DNA from: Entamoeba histolytica HM-1:IMSS
Taxonomy: Eukaryota; Evosea; Mastigamoebida; Endamoebidae
Assembly (NCBI RefSeq): GCF_000208925.1
Contig: NW_001914905.1
Location: 18,940-82,939, forward strand
Direction of reading: 5' to 3'
DNA length: 64,000 bases
Both the position numbers and the translations under genes were made by a program. A model generated the notes under the pieces. It saw nothing but the letters and a program-made list of their open reading frames with translations, was not told the origin of the DNA and made no database searches. Below, piece after piece: positions 21,680 through 32,700 of the stretch (position 1 is its first letter; each line of letters starts with the position of its first letter).

Positions 21680-24600
21680 ATGTTTTCACCTACTGTTCAA
21701 ACACTAGGACTTCTTAACCTTGATCCTCATACAAATATAGTTTCTGTTCTTACAAAAGAAATTCAAATATCAATTATTCATCAAGTCTCAGGGTATATTG
21801 TAAATAATTTAAATCAATTTCAAGCAAGTTTGAACACTGAAGAGCATTGTAAGTGGTTTGTTATTTTTATTTAGTAGAACAAAAAAAGAGGATTGATAAT
21901 AATTCGATAGGATGATGGAAATAATTGGTGCTGGTTTGAGACTTCCAGTTGAATGTTTTGAAACAATTGGTCAATGTGTTAAAATATATGAATCATGGTT
22001 TATTCTACAACAATATACTCCTCAACCTATCGTTCAAAAATTTAAAGAATTTAAACGTGTTGTATGTGAACAACTAACTTTGGTTTTATGTAAAAGAGAA
22101 ACTACACCACAAAATTTTAATGTATTTCCAAAATATTGTGAGTTATGTAAAAAAGTTATTAGTATATTAAGGGTACTAAGTAAGTCATTAGAAAAACAGG
22201 GTGGTGAAGTTACTCGAATGTTTAGATTAGTTATTGGATGTGTACAAGATGTTTGCGGGTGTAAGTGGTCAAATGAAGAATTAGTATTTATTTCACCAGT
22301 AGCTGGTGTATTAATTCGATTTTTTTATGAGATGTGGGTTGAACATTCTAATGAAGATTGTAGTTTAGTAAAGTTAATTTCTAAATTACATCCACAATGG
22401 ATTAAAATTAATACAATTGCTTTAGAATGGGTTAAAATTGCACAATATATTCAAAGTAAATATCTTGATACATTATATATAACAAAATTAGATAATGGCG
22501 TATTGTCATTAAAAAATGAAGAATATGATTTTACACTAACTACTTCATCAACTTCATTACTTAAAATGTGGCTTCATTTTATTCGTTTGTTAGTTAAATA
22601 TTATTCAAATTTAAATAAATAAATAATTATTTATAATAAATAGATTTTTGTGGAAATGTTGCAAACATAACTAACCCAGATGTTCTTGAATTAGTTGAAG
22701 AAGGATTTTATAATTTAATTGTTCAGATGATTTCATATACAAATAATAAAAATATTCAACAACCTCCTGATGGAAACATTATATTATCTATATACTTTGA
22801 TACTATTAGTTTTCCTGTAATATATTTATCACATCATATTTATTTTGGGGCAATCTTATTCTCTCTGAAAACATTATTTCTTATAATTAATACTTTTGCC
22901 TTTAATAATACTATTGACCAATCTTATTTAATTAAAATTTATCATGTCATCTCTTTTGGAATTGATACACAAAATAGTATTGTATTATCTTTTATTTTAA
23001 AACAACTTCCTAGTTTATTTAAAAAAAGATTACCTGGTATTGAAGTATTATATCCAAACTTGATGGTAACAATGGAACGATATTGTGCTTCAGCCTCAAC
23101 TTCAAAAGATCAATTATTAGATATACTATCATTATTACAATTGATTCAACTTTCTTTCTCACAACAATGGGAAACTATTATGATTCCTACAATTCCAAGA
23201 CGTTCATCCATTCAATTTTCATACCACAATCTCATAGAAAAAACAAGGTCTGTATTATTTAGTATCTTAAAAACTTCAAAGGATCCAGATGTATTAGATT
23301 CATTATTATTAAGTTTTAATAGGTTCTTACTTGATTATGTCACTCGTGAGTTTGAAATAATAACAATTGATGACAACTCGCCAGATTTTGTTTTACAAGA
23401 ATTTATTAAAGAAATGAGTCAAAATGGAATGTATTGGTTTGAGTGTTTATTTAATGCAAAGAAATATCATAACATTATTGAATTACTAAGAACTCTTAAT
23501 CAAATTATTCCATGTCTTTCATCTCCTCAAGGACCATTCCAAGAAATTTTCCAAGTTTTATCTAATTTTGTTGAATTAAATTATAAAACATGTGAAAATA
23601 TTCATCCAGTATTATCAGTATATGCACTCTTTTTCTCAAAATGTTATCCAAATTTACCATCAAATGTTTTGATAGCATCATTAAGATTATGTAGTAAGAT
23701 ATGTTCATTTTTTAATTCTTTAATAACAAATGATCCTATGTTAGCAGTAACTTATAAATTTGATTCAGAATTAATGAGCTCTCTGTTTAATAATTTAATG
23801 CCAGAGTCTTTTAAAGATAATATTATTAATGAAGTTTTTATTTATAACTTATTTAAACAATATAATATAACTAATATATTTGATCATTTCCAAATATTCT
23901 TTGATTCGCATTCAGTTATTTCTTATATTGATCTTCCATGGACAATGAATAATGAATTTTGTGACATTCTTGTTATTTCTAGAACTGCATATTTTAAACA
24001 AACATACATCATTAGATATCTTATGGATAATGAACAATGGACTTTAATCAAAAATAATATTAATTATCAAGAAGTCACTATTGGATATCCTTGTTTTAAT
24101 GAAAAGGAGACATGGACACATCAATCAATTCTTTTCAACCTTGACCATTATTTAAATCCTAAACCAGCACCACAAAAACATGCTTCACTCCATCTACCGA
24201 ATTTGAAACATATTGTCCAAGAGTCTTCAAATTTTAATTGTTCTCCCATTAGGTTATTCTGTATGAGCATTCACTTAATGGAAATTTCTCATATGAATTT
24301 AATCCCATTAAATACAAATGAGAAATTATTAAATGAATTGGTAGAATTAGACTCTGTTGCAACAAAAATTACTGGAAATGTTGAACTAAAAATTAAACAA
24401 AACAATCAACTTTTTGTTGAATTTGTAAGTAATCTTGGAACCTTAGTTGATGGTGAAACGTTTGTTGGTTATAAAGGGAAGTATGATAAAGAATCTATGT
24501 TTGTGTGTAACTCAAATTCTGAAATGGATGTAATTTATAATATTCCATCAATATACGCTACTCCTAATGAAGCCAAAGGTAAAGAAGAGATTGTAATTGA

Positions 24601-25744
24601 ATGGAAAGAAAGAAATGAAATACAAGAATATTCAACATTAAAACATGATGATAAATTATATATTATCATTGAACATGATAATTCAGATATTTTTAGAGTT
24701 TTATCAAATAAATGTGTTGGACCAATGTTAAATGTTCAATATATTAGTTTAGGTTCTTTAGGACTATTTATCAAATTAACTTGTGAAGCATATTTAAGGC
24801 AAAACAATGGTAATATATCTCAAATTAATAGAAGAGCTGCATTAGAAGTTATTAAATCATATTCTGATGATTTAAATCCACATGCTGAAATTCATATGTT
24901 ATTCAATGAATCTTTCAGAAAATCTTTTAATACGTCAGAACTTAATTTTACTCTTGATGACATTGATCTTCCACTACTTTCTCCTACTACACCAACAAAA
25001 CCTAGGGCTTTAGATATTAGACAAAAAGCACAAGACAATCCTGAAGATTTGACAACTTCACCAACAAAGACAAACCAAGTAAAATCAAATTCATTATTTA
25101 ATAAGGCTACTACTTCTCAGAAACCTCAACAAGATAATTCATGTATGTCAAAATCATCATTTGCTTTCAAAAAGATTGTTCAACAACAAGAAAAACAACA
25201 ACAACAAATTCGACAATTAGAATTGTTACAAAATCGTTCTTCTTCTTCTGAAGATATTTCTCCTACTGTAATTAAGTCAGACCCACAACCTATTCCAAAA
25301 ACAACTCCAACAACTCCTCAAAATAATTTACCATCTCCTCAATCAAATACAACTTCTGTTTCTCCTTCCCAAACACCTAAACAGCACGTAAATATGTTCC
25401 AGTCAGCTCCAGTTGTATCTTCATTCCAAAAAAGACCTCCTCAACGAGGTGGTTTCTTTACACAACGTGAAACAAATAAACAAGCAAAAGCCTCAATTAA
25501 AAGTGCATCAAATTATCCTCAAGTTTCTGTTCCATTAGCAACACAAGCTCATGGACAATACTCATATCAAAAAAAACAAGAAACTCCTCAACAAAAACAT
25601 AATACCACGGGTTGGCAAATGGGTGGTACAAATGAAAAAACTCGTACAGGTCATCTCACAGCAACTTCTCGTGGATTTGTTATGGGAGATAGAAGAAGTC
25701 GTGATATTACCCCAACACAACAAGAACAACATGAAACAAATTGA
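21680..25744 (+). CDS. RALGAPB-like protein (Ral GAP complex beta subunit), three exons
   Basis: Exons are 21680-21855, 21911-22584 and 22644-25744, with GTTTGT...TAG introns of 55 and 59 nt; phases close to 1316 residues. The first join (EEHCKWMMEIIGAGLRLPVE) and the second (LHFIHFCGNVANITNPDV) both follow the N-terminal region of human RALGAPB. Residues about 840-1000 have a RapGAP-like fold (FVSNLGTLVDGETFVGYKG...) but the catalytic Asn-thumb helix reads AKGKEEIVIEW, lacking the usual HIGND. As in animal RALGAPB it is probably a non-catalytic partner of an alpha subunit. The last 250 residues are low-complexity S/T/P/Q-rich (QQQEKQQQQ, repeated TPTTP), so probably disordered and phosphorylated. 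The family call is good; orthology is likely. Confidence 0.85.
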
Positions 25745-25799
25745 AACAACTTTTTTTAATTACAATTTTGGAACAAGTTTATGATAGTTCTTTTTGAAT

Positions 25800-27032
25800 C
25801 TAATTCATTATTCCTTGATTTCTTTTTAATTGGTTTATTTCTATTAAATCTTCTTCGTTTAAACAATAGCCTGTTCTATCTATTTTCAACTGACAAGTTA
25901 AACAATCATAAATCCATTCTATTCCTACTACATCAATTTTTTTCTCGTTACAAATTTTCATTTGTTTAAGTACATCTTTAAAGTCTATTAAATTATTACC
26001 AATAATGCATACAGTGACTGAAGAAGTTAATTTTGTTTTAAACTTTGCTCCATGAAACTCACATTGTTTAATTGTGTCTTCATTAAGACTCCCAAGAATT
26101 TTTATGTTTTCTCCAGTAAAAAATTTAGATTCTTTTTTCATACAAAATATAGTTTCATTTAAAGAAGGTTGAGACAAATATGATATGATTGACATCAATT
26201 GAACTAATTCATTACTTTCATTACTAATAGAGTTTTGCTGCATTTCTTGTGATGTGATATTATTTAGAGTATTTTCAGTTTGGTTTTCTTGGGTGTAATG
26301 GAAATTTTGGTTTTCCTCTTTTGTTGAACTAATTCCTACAACACCTTCTCTGCTCGTATCTTGTGACTGCCTTTGGGTATTAAACACTTCATCAAAAATA
26401 CCTTTGTCAGAGTTTTGTATTGTTTGTGTTGATTCAGGTGATGTTAATGTAAATGGTATTTCATCTAAAAATTGATCAAATTCTATTGGAAGTGTTTGAG
26501 TTTCTGAAATAGGTTTAGTTTCAATACTTTTCCTTCTTAGAAAAGCAAGAGATTGTTTAGGAAGTTCAAATGTAACTTCAGATTTAGTTAAAACAATTGT
26601 GTCATTACGAATACTAGTAGAGGCTTTTCTCTTTTTTAATTCATTGCTTGATTTTCTTCTTAAGAGAATTTCATTAAACCTAGCTTCTTCACTTTTTCTT
26701 TTCTCTTCTTCTTCAGACTTTCTTTGATATTCTTGTTGAACACGTTCTTCGTAATGACTATCAACAAATCGTCGAATTATTCTGTTTCTATTATTAACAT
26801 CTAATCTACACTCAAGCATTTCATTAAAATCAATATACCGCTCTTTGTCTAAAACAAAGATTCCTTTGTTATTAATTAGATAATGATGTTCAATGTCTTC
26901 GTTTAATTTACTATTATAATCAACATAAATTTTACCATTAAATGATTGCCAACGAATTTTACTTGTTGACTCTGTTGGTACTGTGCATTGAACTTCGACC
27001 TTTCGTGTTGTTAAATGAATAGAAACTGACAT
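25800..27032 (-). CDS. WWE plus BRCT domain protein
   Basis: 410 residues from the ATG at 27032; the frame extends to 27101 without an ATG. Residues about 15-90 match a WWE domain (KIRWQSFNGKIYVDYNSKLNEDIE ... IDFNEMLECRLDVNNRNRIIRR), a module that binds poly- or iso-ADP-ribose. A charged coiled-coil follows (VQQEYQRKSEEEEKRKSEEARF), then a Ser/Thr/Gln-rich linker. The C-terminal 100 residues look like a BRCT domain (FFTGENIKILGS...CEFHGAKFKTKL...KIDVVGIEWIYDCL, with the typical W). I infer an ADP-ribose reader in DNA repair or ubiquitin signalling. The 65-bp spacing to the unknown gene upstream and the convergent RALGAPB end 54 bp away leave little promoter space. Confidence 0.75.
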   Translation of the reverse strand: MSVSIHLTTRKVEVQCTVPTESTSKIRWQSFNGKIYVDYNSKLNEDIEHHYLINNKGIFVLDKERYIDFNEMLECRLDVNNRNRIIRRFVDSHYEERVQQEYQRKSEEEEKRKSEEARFNEILLRRKSSNELKKRKASTSIRNDTIVLTKSEVTFELPKQSLAFLRRKSIETKPISETQTLPIEFDQFLDEIPFTLTSPESTQTIQNSDKGIFDEVFNTQRQSQDTSREGVVGISSTKEENQNFHYTQENQTENTLNNITSQEMQQNSISNESNELVQLMSIISYLSQPSLNETIFCMKKESKFFTGENIKILGSLNEDTIKQCEFHGAKFKTKLTSSVTVCIIGNNLIDFKDVLKQMKICNEKKIDVVGIEWIYDCLTCQLKIDRTGYCLNEEDLIEINQLKRNQGIMN

Positions 27033-27097
27033 TCTATTTATTAGGAGATCTTTTTTATCAAGAAATTTGAGGTATGTTTTTAAAAATAGATAGACTC

Positions 27098-27712
27098 TCA
27101 AATTTCAGTTGATAAATCAAATAAGGAACTTATGTTGATACTATCTATATGAGGTGGTTTTGCTTTCTTTTTAAAAGAGTAATTTCTTCGGTAAGGAGTT
27201 AGAACTAAAATTTTTAAAGGTGAATCAAAATAATCATTACATCCTTTCACAAAGAGAAAGTTAATCACGAAATATTCTATTTCTTGAATCAATCTTTTCA
27301 TTTCAGAATTTAATGAATTTAGATTCTTTCTTAATCCACACTCACCAAGAAAAACTATCATAAAAGATTCCTTTTGATTGTCATCTTTTTTATAGGTTAG
27401 ATACTCATTCAGTTTTAATAAATCAAAAACTTCTCCTCGTTTCTTTAAGATACATCCTCGTAATTTAGTAAGAAAGTTCAAATTACACACTCCAAATGAT
27501 GAGATTATTTTTAATGTAATTCTTTCTTTTAAATAACCAATTCCATAAAATTCTAGTATTTGTCTTTTACGTACAATTTCATTCCATTTCCATAGAGTGC
27601 TTATTGGTAATAATTCATTTATAATGCATTCTTGCATAAGTTTCTCAAAATAAGACACTTGTATTTTCATTTTAAGAGCAGCATTATAATGTGGAGTTAA
27701 AGAATTAGTCAT
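27098..27712 (-). CDS. Unknown protein, 204 residues
   Basis: Intact ORF from an ATG at 27712, between topoisomerase III (106 bp upstream) and the WWE-BRCT gene. I do not recognise the family. The first half has hydrophobic, helical stretches (YFEKLMQECIINELLPISTLWKW; ITLKIISSFGVCNLNFLTKL), without clear signal peptide or membrane segment. The later part (SFMIVFLGECGLRKNL) could be a beta-alpha unit. The C-terminus is basic and then ends PPHIDSINISSLFDLSTEI. I looked for an intron linking it to the WWE-BRCT gene and found no GTTTGT donor, so I keep it separate. Confidence 0.65.
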   Translation of the reverse strand: MTNSLTPHYNAALKMKIQVSYFEKLMQECIINELLPISTLWKWNEIVRKRQILEFYGIGYLKERITLKIISSFGVCNLNFLTKLRGCILKKRGEVFDLLKLNEYLTYKKDDNQKESFMIVFLGECGLRKNLNSLNSEMKRLIQEIEYFVINFLFVKGCNDYFDSPLKILVLTPYRRNYSFKKKAKPPHIDSINISSLFDLSTEI

Positions 27713-27819
27713 TTCTAATTATCAATTATAGTGGATGAATTTAAGTCATTGAAAAGCCAATAAAAAATAAATCATTTTTGAGTCTTAGTGTTAAATAACA
27801 AATTTAAATTATATTATTG

Positions 27820-29643
27820 TTATTGTGGCATTAATTTCTTTACTGCATTAACTAATTTACTCTTGTTGAATTGTGCCCGTTCATATAATTCTTCGTACTG
27901 TTCAATAAAAGTATTTATAACGTCATCCTTGTTAGATTCTCCAGAACATATTTTTGTTAATTCTTTTTCTGTTTCTGCTCGAAGTTGTGGTCTAGAAAAT
28001 TCAAAACCCATTGAGTCATATCCTTCAACTAATGCAAGTCCTAAGTTTGTAGGAATAAATGATCCTTGTTTAACAATAACATATTCTCTTTCTTGAATTT
28101 TTTGAATATGTTGTGCAATAGTTGCATCAGTACCAATTCCATTTTTATCCATAAGTTGAATTAACTCAGGCTCTGTTAATGGTTTTGGTGGTGATGTTTC
28201 TCCATAACTCACTTCAAAACAATTTAATTGGACTTTTTCTCCTTCATGAAACTCAGGAATTTCTTTATCTGACCATTTTCTAAATGGGAAAATGTTTAAA
28301 TAATTACGTTCTGTAATCATCAATCCATTACAATGAAAACTTTCATTACCAACTTGTAATCCAATTTTTGTTTCAAATCCCCTTGCATCATCTGACATAT
28401 TTGCTAAATAATTTCTTACAATGAAGTCATAAATTTTTCTTTCTTTTTCTGACAAATCATTTAAATTAGCATTTCTTGTTGGATGAATAGGAGGATGAGA
28501 CTTATCAGTTGCTTTTCCATTTCTTGGATTTTTCATTTTACCATTTAGTAATTCTTGGACATATGATGAATATATACGATTCTCTTGAAACATTTCAATT
28601 TGTTTTCTATGATTCATATCAGAAGGAAATATATTTGTTTCTGTTCGTGGATAACTAATTAACCCAGAGTTATATAACTTCTCTGCTATATTCATTGTTT
28701 CATTTGAACTAATTTTAAAATACTTAGAACATGCTTTTTGAAGATCAACTGTTGTTAATGGTAATGGTTTAAAGTTGGTTCGACTTTTTTCTAATATCTC
28801 AGTAATAGTTGCAGAGTTTATATATTCCAATGCATCTTCATATAATAAGTCACATATCAGCCTATCAAATAACCTATTTCTATCCCAATGAAATTCGGTT
28901 AATATAGAATTTTTTTCTACAACACAATTAATTTTATAAAATGTCTCTTTTGTAAATGCCTTAATTTGATAATATCTATCAACAACAAATCCTAAAGTAG
29001 GAAATTGACATGCTCCATAACTTAAGACTTTCCCTTCTAATGCTTTTGATTTATTTTTTAGTAATGTTGTTTGAAATCTTGTAAAAGCAGCTCCTGTTCT
29101 TAAATCAATTTCTTGTCTTACATCAACAGCCTCACTCATATGTTTATTAGGAGCAGTTAATGTGTTGTATGCTTTAATAATTTCATTAGGAACTAAACTA
29201 TTAAAATGAGCTCTCCATACTTTCATCTTTGAATTAACTTCAGAACATACTTCAATAACTTCAAAAGAAATGTTTTCTCCTTCTCTATCACAGTCAAGCC
29301 ATAGTACTAATACCTGACATTTTTTTGCTAAACTTTTCAAGTTTAATTCAACTTTCTTCATATTGGATGGAACACTCTTTTCTATTGGTGCTGTAAAAAG
29401 TTCTTCAGGATCACAACTACCCCATGAACGGTAAGCTGTAGTAAAATCAATTCCCTTCAAATGCCCTGCAACAGAAGTAACATAATGAGTACACTTCCCA
29501 TCATTTTTAAATTCATGTTCAAATGAAAACACAGAATTATATTTAGATAATCCTGGTGTTTTTTTACATGTCCCACGAGATAGGGTGTATGAGATAGCAC
29601 TTGCTACACTCGGTTTTTCTGCTACATGCAGTATGGAGTTCAT
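27820..29643 (-). CDS. TOP3: DNA topoisomerase III (type IA)
   Basis: 607 residues, one exon. The N-terminal TOPRIM domain (about 1-150) carries the metal-binding LDCDREGEN and the HVAEKPSVA start. The central type IA region follows, with SYGACQFPTLGFVVDR and the active-site motif SYPRTET, in which Tyr331 is the nucleophile. Later signatures are HPPIHPT and GIGTDATIA. Sequence such as AVDVRQEIDLRTGAAFTRFQ and the NIFPSDMNHR step indicate the eukaryotic TOP3alpha clade. The protein stops soon after the core and lacks the zinc-finger or GRF tails of human TOP3A, making it yeast-like. Type IA enzymes pass single strands and work with RecQ helicases and RMI1 to dissolve double Holliday junctions. 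Confidence 0.97.
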   Translation of the reverse strand: MNSILHVAEKPSVASAISYTLSRGTCKKTPGLSKYNSVFSFEHEFKNDGKCTHYVTSVAGHLKGIDFTTAYRSWGSCDPEELFTAPIEKSVPSNMKKVELNLKSLAKKCQVLVLWLDCDREGENISFEVIEVCSEVNSKMKVWRAHFNSLVPNEIIKAYNTLTAPNKHMSEAVDVRQEIDLRTGAAFTRFQTTLLKNKSKALEGKVLSYGACQFPTLGFVVDRYYQIKAFTKETFYKINCVVEKNSILTEFHWDRNRLFDRLICDLLYEDALEYINSATITEILEKSRTNFKPLPLTTVDLQKACSKYFKISSNETMNIAEKLYNSGLISYPRTETNIFPSDMNHRKQIEMFQENRIYSSYVQELLNGKMKNPRNGKATDKSHPPIHPTRNANLNDLSEKERKIYDFIVRNYLANMSDDARGFETKIGLQVGNESFHCNGLMITERNYLNIFPFRKWSDKEIPEFHEGEKVQLNCFEVSYGETSPPKPLTEPELIQLMDKNGIGTDATIAQHIQKIQEREYVIVKQGSFIPTNLGLALVEGYDSMGFEFSRPQLRAETEKELTKICSGESNKDDVINTFIEQYEELYERAQFNKSKLVNAVKKLMPQ

Positions 29644-29791
29644 TACAAAATTAAATAAACAATTGAGTTTTTATTTAATGGTTCATTATTAATACTTTTT
29701 ATTATACTTTTTGATTTATTAGATTTTCACTTTTTTATATACTTTGATGTATAATCTAGAAAATAAAAGCATCAAAAATAATGAAAAACAA

Positions 29792-32700
29792 TCATTTTAT
29801 TTCTAATACATCAACTCCATCAAGACACTCTACAAAGAAATAAAGTTTTGAATAATTTTCAACAAAAAGAACTGAAAGCACTTTTGAAGTATTTTTTGAA
29901 GAATTTAATGAACGTCCACCATAACAAGAACCTAATAATTCCAATTTCTCAACTTCATATAACATCAATTCTCCTCGATCACTTCCTAATGCCAAAACAT
30001 TCATAATTGATCCATCAATGAAATGAGTAATTGTTACAGCCGTGATAGTAGTATTTATTAAAGTTTCAGCAAATTTATATGCGTTAATAGAATATCCTGT
30101 AATAATTGTTTTACTTTGTTGAATTGATAAAGTAATTAAATCACCATTTTTGTCACTAAATAACATTTTATTTATAACTTCATTTGTTTTTATGACTTGT
30201 CTAATTTTACCATCTTCATTAAAATATCGAATATATCCATCGCTTGATGCAATGACTGCTGTGTGATAATCAATACAATATGTTATTGCAGTTACTTTAT
30301 CTGTGATACCATACAGTGAAACAAATAATGGATTTTTTCCAAATGGCTGATTAATAATAAATGATTCTCCAGTCTCACATCCATAAACTAATTTATTTCC
30401 ATTATCAAAAACATTGAAGTCAGTAACATCTAATGACTTGCAATATAAACTATTAATAATTTGATCATTCTTACTTAATGTAAATATACCTTTATTTTGT
30501 TCATATTTTACACAATAAAGTTCCTTGTCTAATGAAAAAGTACAACATTGTTCAGTAAATACTGAAAATTTATTATTTTCAAATGCAAATAAACATCCTA
30601 TTTTTAATGTAGTAATTAATTCTGTATGAGGATTATGAAAATTAAAAGCTAACCTTGGGGTAACTAATTTCTTTGGATGTGGTTTAATAAATACTTTATT
30701 TGGTATATTACCCATTGTTTTCCATATAACTTCCTTAATTTGTTCATCCACTTCAGATTCTTTTGTATATTCCTTACTATAAACATTAAACTTATTTCTG
30801 TTTTGTTGGTCAACTCCAAACACTAAATCAATCCATTGGTTAATGGTTTGTCCAACTTCTTGACTTTCTAATGCTTCTCTCATATGATGAATGAATAACC
30901 TACTTGTTTCTCCCCAAGGAGGAAAGTTAACATCTCCAACGGTTGTACTTTCTCCTTTAAGATGATTCAAATTCATAAATACTTCAGGACAACAATAGAA
31001 TTCAGGTAATAATTCAATTCTTGATTGTAACACAGAACTTAAAAACAATGAACCTACATTGACAAACATTCTTCCATCTATTTCTAAACATCTTCCTGAC
31101 ATTTCTTTTAAAATCATATCAGTATAGGGTCTTAGCCTAAATAAACATCTTAAAACTGTTGATGGACTACTCAGACAACAATTATAATGACATTCTTTTT
31201 CATAATAATTATCTTCTATTTGATTCGTCTCTTTTTGTGCTCCAATTGGTAGTTGGAGATTTCTATACATCTGAATATCACTTAATCTGAAATCTTTGCT
31301 ATCATAACTACAAATAACCCATGGATATATGGGATATTGACTTAATGTTCTATAACTTCTTCCTGCTTCATTGTTGATTATTCCAAGATATTCAAAATTA
31401 CTAATTAATCCTTTACTCCACATCTTTGTTGACTCTAACAATTTACTTTCTGAACACCCAGTAATTTCTATAATTTTATTACGTTGTTTATTTGTAAAAA
31501 TAAAGAATTCAATTCTTCCATCAGCAGTTATTATTTCTAATCCATTATCTTGATACAAGTACATTTTCTTTGTGATGATTGCATTTTTTAAAGGTAAAAT
31601 AATTTCTTTACTAATATTTTCATTATGAAGAACTTTTGAGTATTGAAAAACTAACTCTTTTTCATCTGCTTCTTCCTTAATTTGCATCATTCCTTCACAC
31701 TCTTCTTCTTCTTTAATTCTTTTACATTTTATTCCACATGTTAATGCAATGGGAGGAATGTATGGAACAATTTCTTTAATCTGAAGATAATTTTTTAACT
31801 CTTCTATAATCTCGGGAGTAATTTCTTCAGTTGTTGGAAGGTCTCTCATTTTTGGTGAAGAATAATCTACTAAATTATGTACAAAACTTGGAGTTATAAA
31901 AGGTGTTAATTTTATAGCACTTATTGGGGGTGGGAATTGATAAGCTAATATTCCTTTTGGGGATGTATAGTTTTTAAATATTTTTAACCAATGTAAACAA
32001 GCAACCCTTGATGGACTAGTTGGTTTTGCTTTGAATGAACGAGGTGGAGGTTTAATAAAATCAAGATCATTAGGAATGGTTGTAGGTTGTATTTGTACAA
32101 GATATGGATGAAGGTATTCTTTTCTTTCAATAGTTCCATATATTTCATTGACAAATAAATGTAATTCATTTTTCACTTCTTCAGTAAATTCATTAAATCC
32201 AATTAAAACTGAATTTCCTTGTATTCCCTCTCTTAATAACTCAGTAGATAAAATAGTTGTTAATCCTAACGTTTTTAATAATGGTACATAATATGCAGCA
32301 ACACTAATATTATTATATTTTTCTTCAAACAATGCCTGGCGTTGTTCAAATTGAACAATAAAATCTCTCACTGATAATTTCTCAATAATCAATCGTTGAG
32401 ACTCAATTGATAATGGTAAATCATATTGTAATACCTCTTTCCAAATACGTGCAATTGCATTAATAAAGAATAATTTGTGTGACCTTCTTCCTTGAGTAAC
32501 AACATATTTCTTGTGCATATCAGCAATAAACACATATACCCTCCACAATAATCTTGATTCAAAATTATCTGACATTACCAATGATGTAAAGTATAAATAA
32601 TGAAGATGTACCTTTGTTGCAACTTGTTGTACTGATCGTTTTTGAGCCTCATTCATACCAGAGTCATACATTAATAATAGTCCATTTAATATTTTTTCAT

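Noticed and set aside
27033..27101. Fusion of the unknown 204-residue protein with the WWE-BRCT protein
   Set aside because: The frames overlap by a few bases, but no GTTTGT donor exists near the end of the first and an ATG with a stop between them fits two genes.
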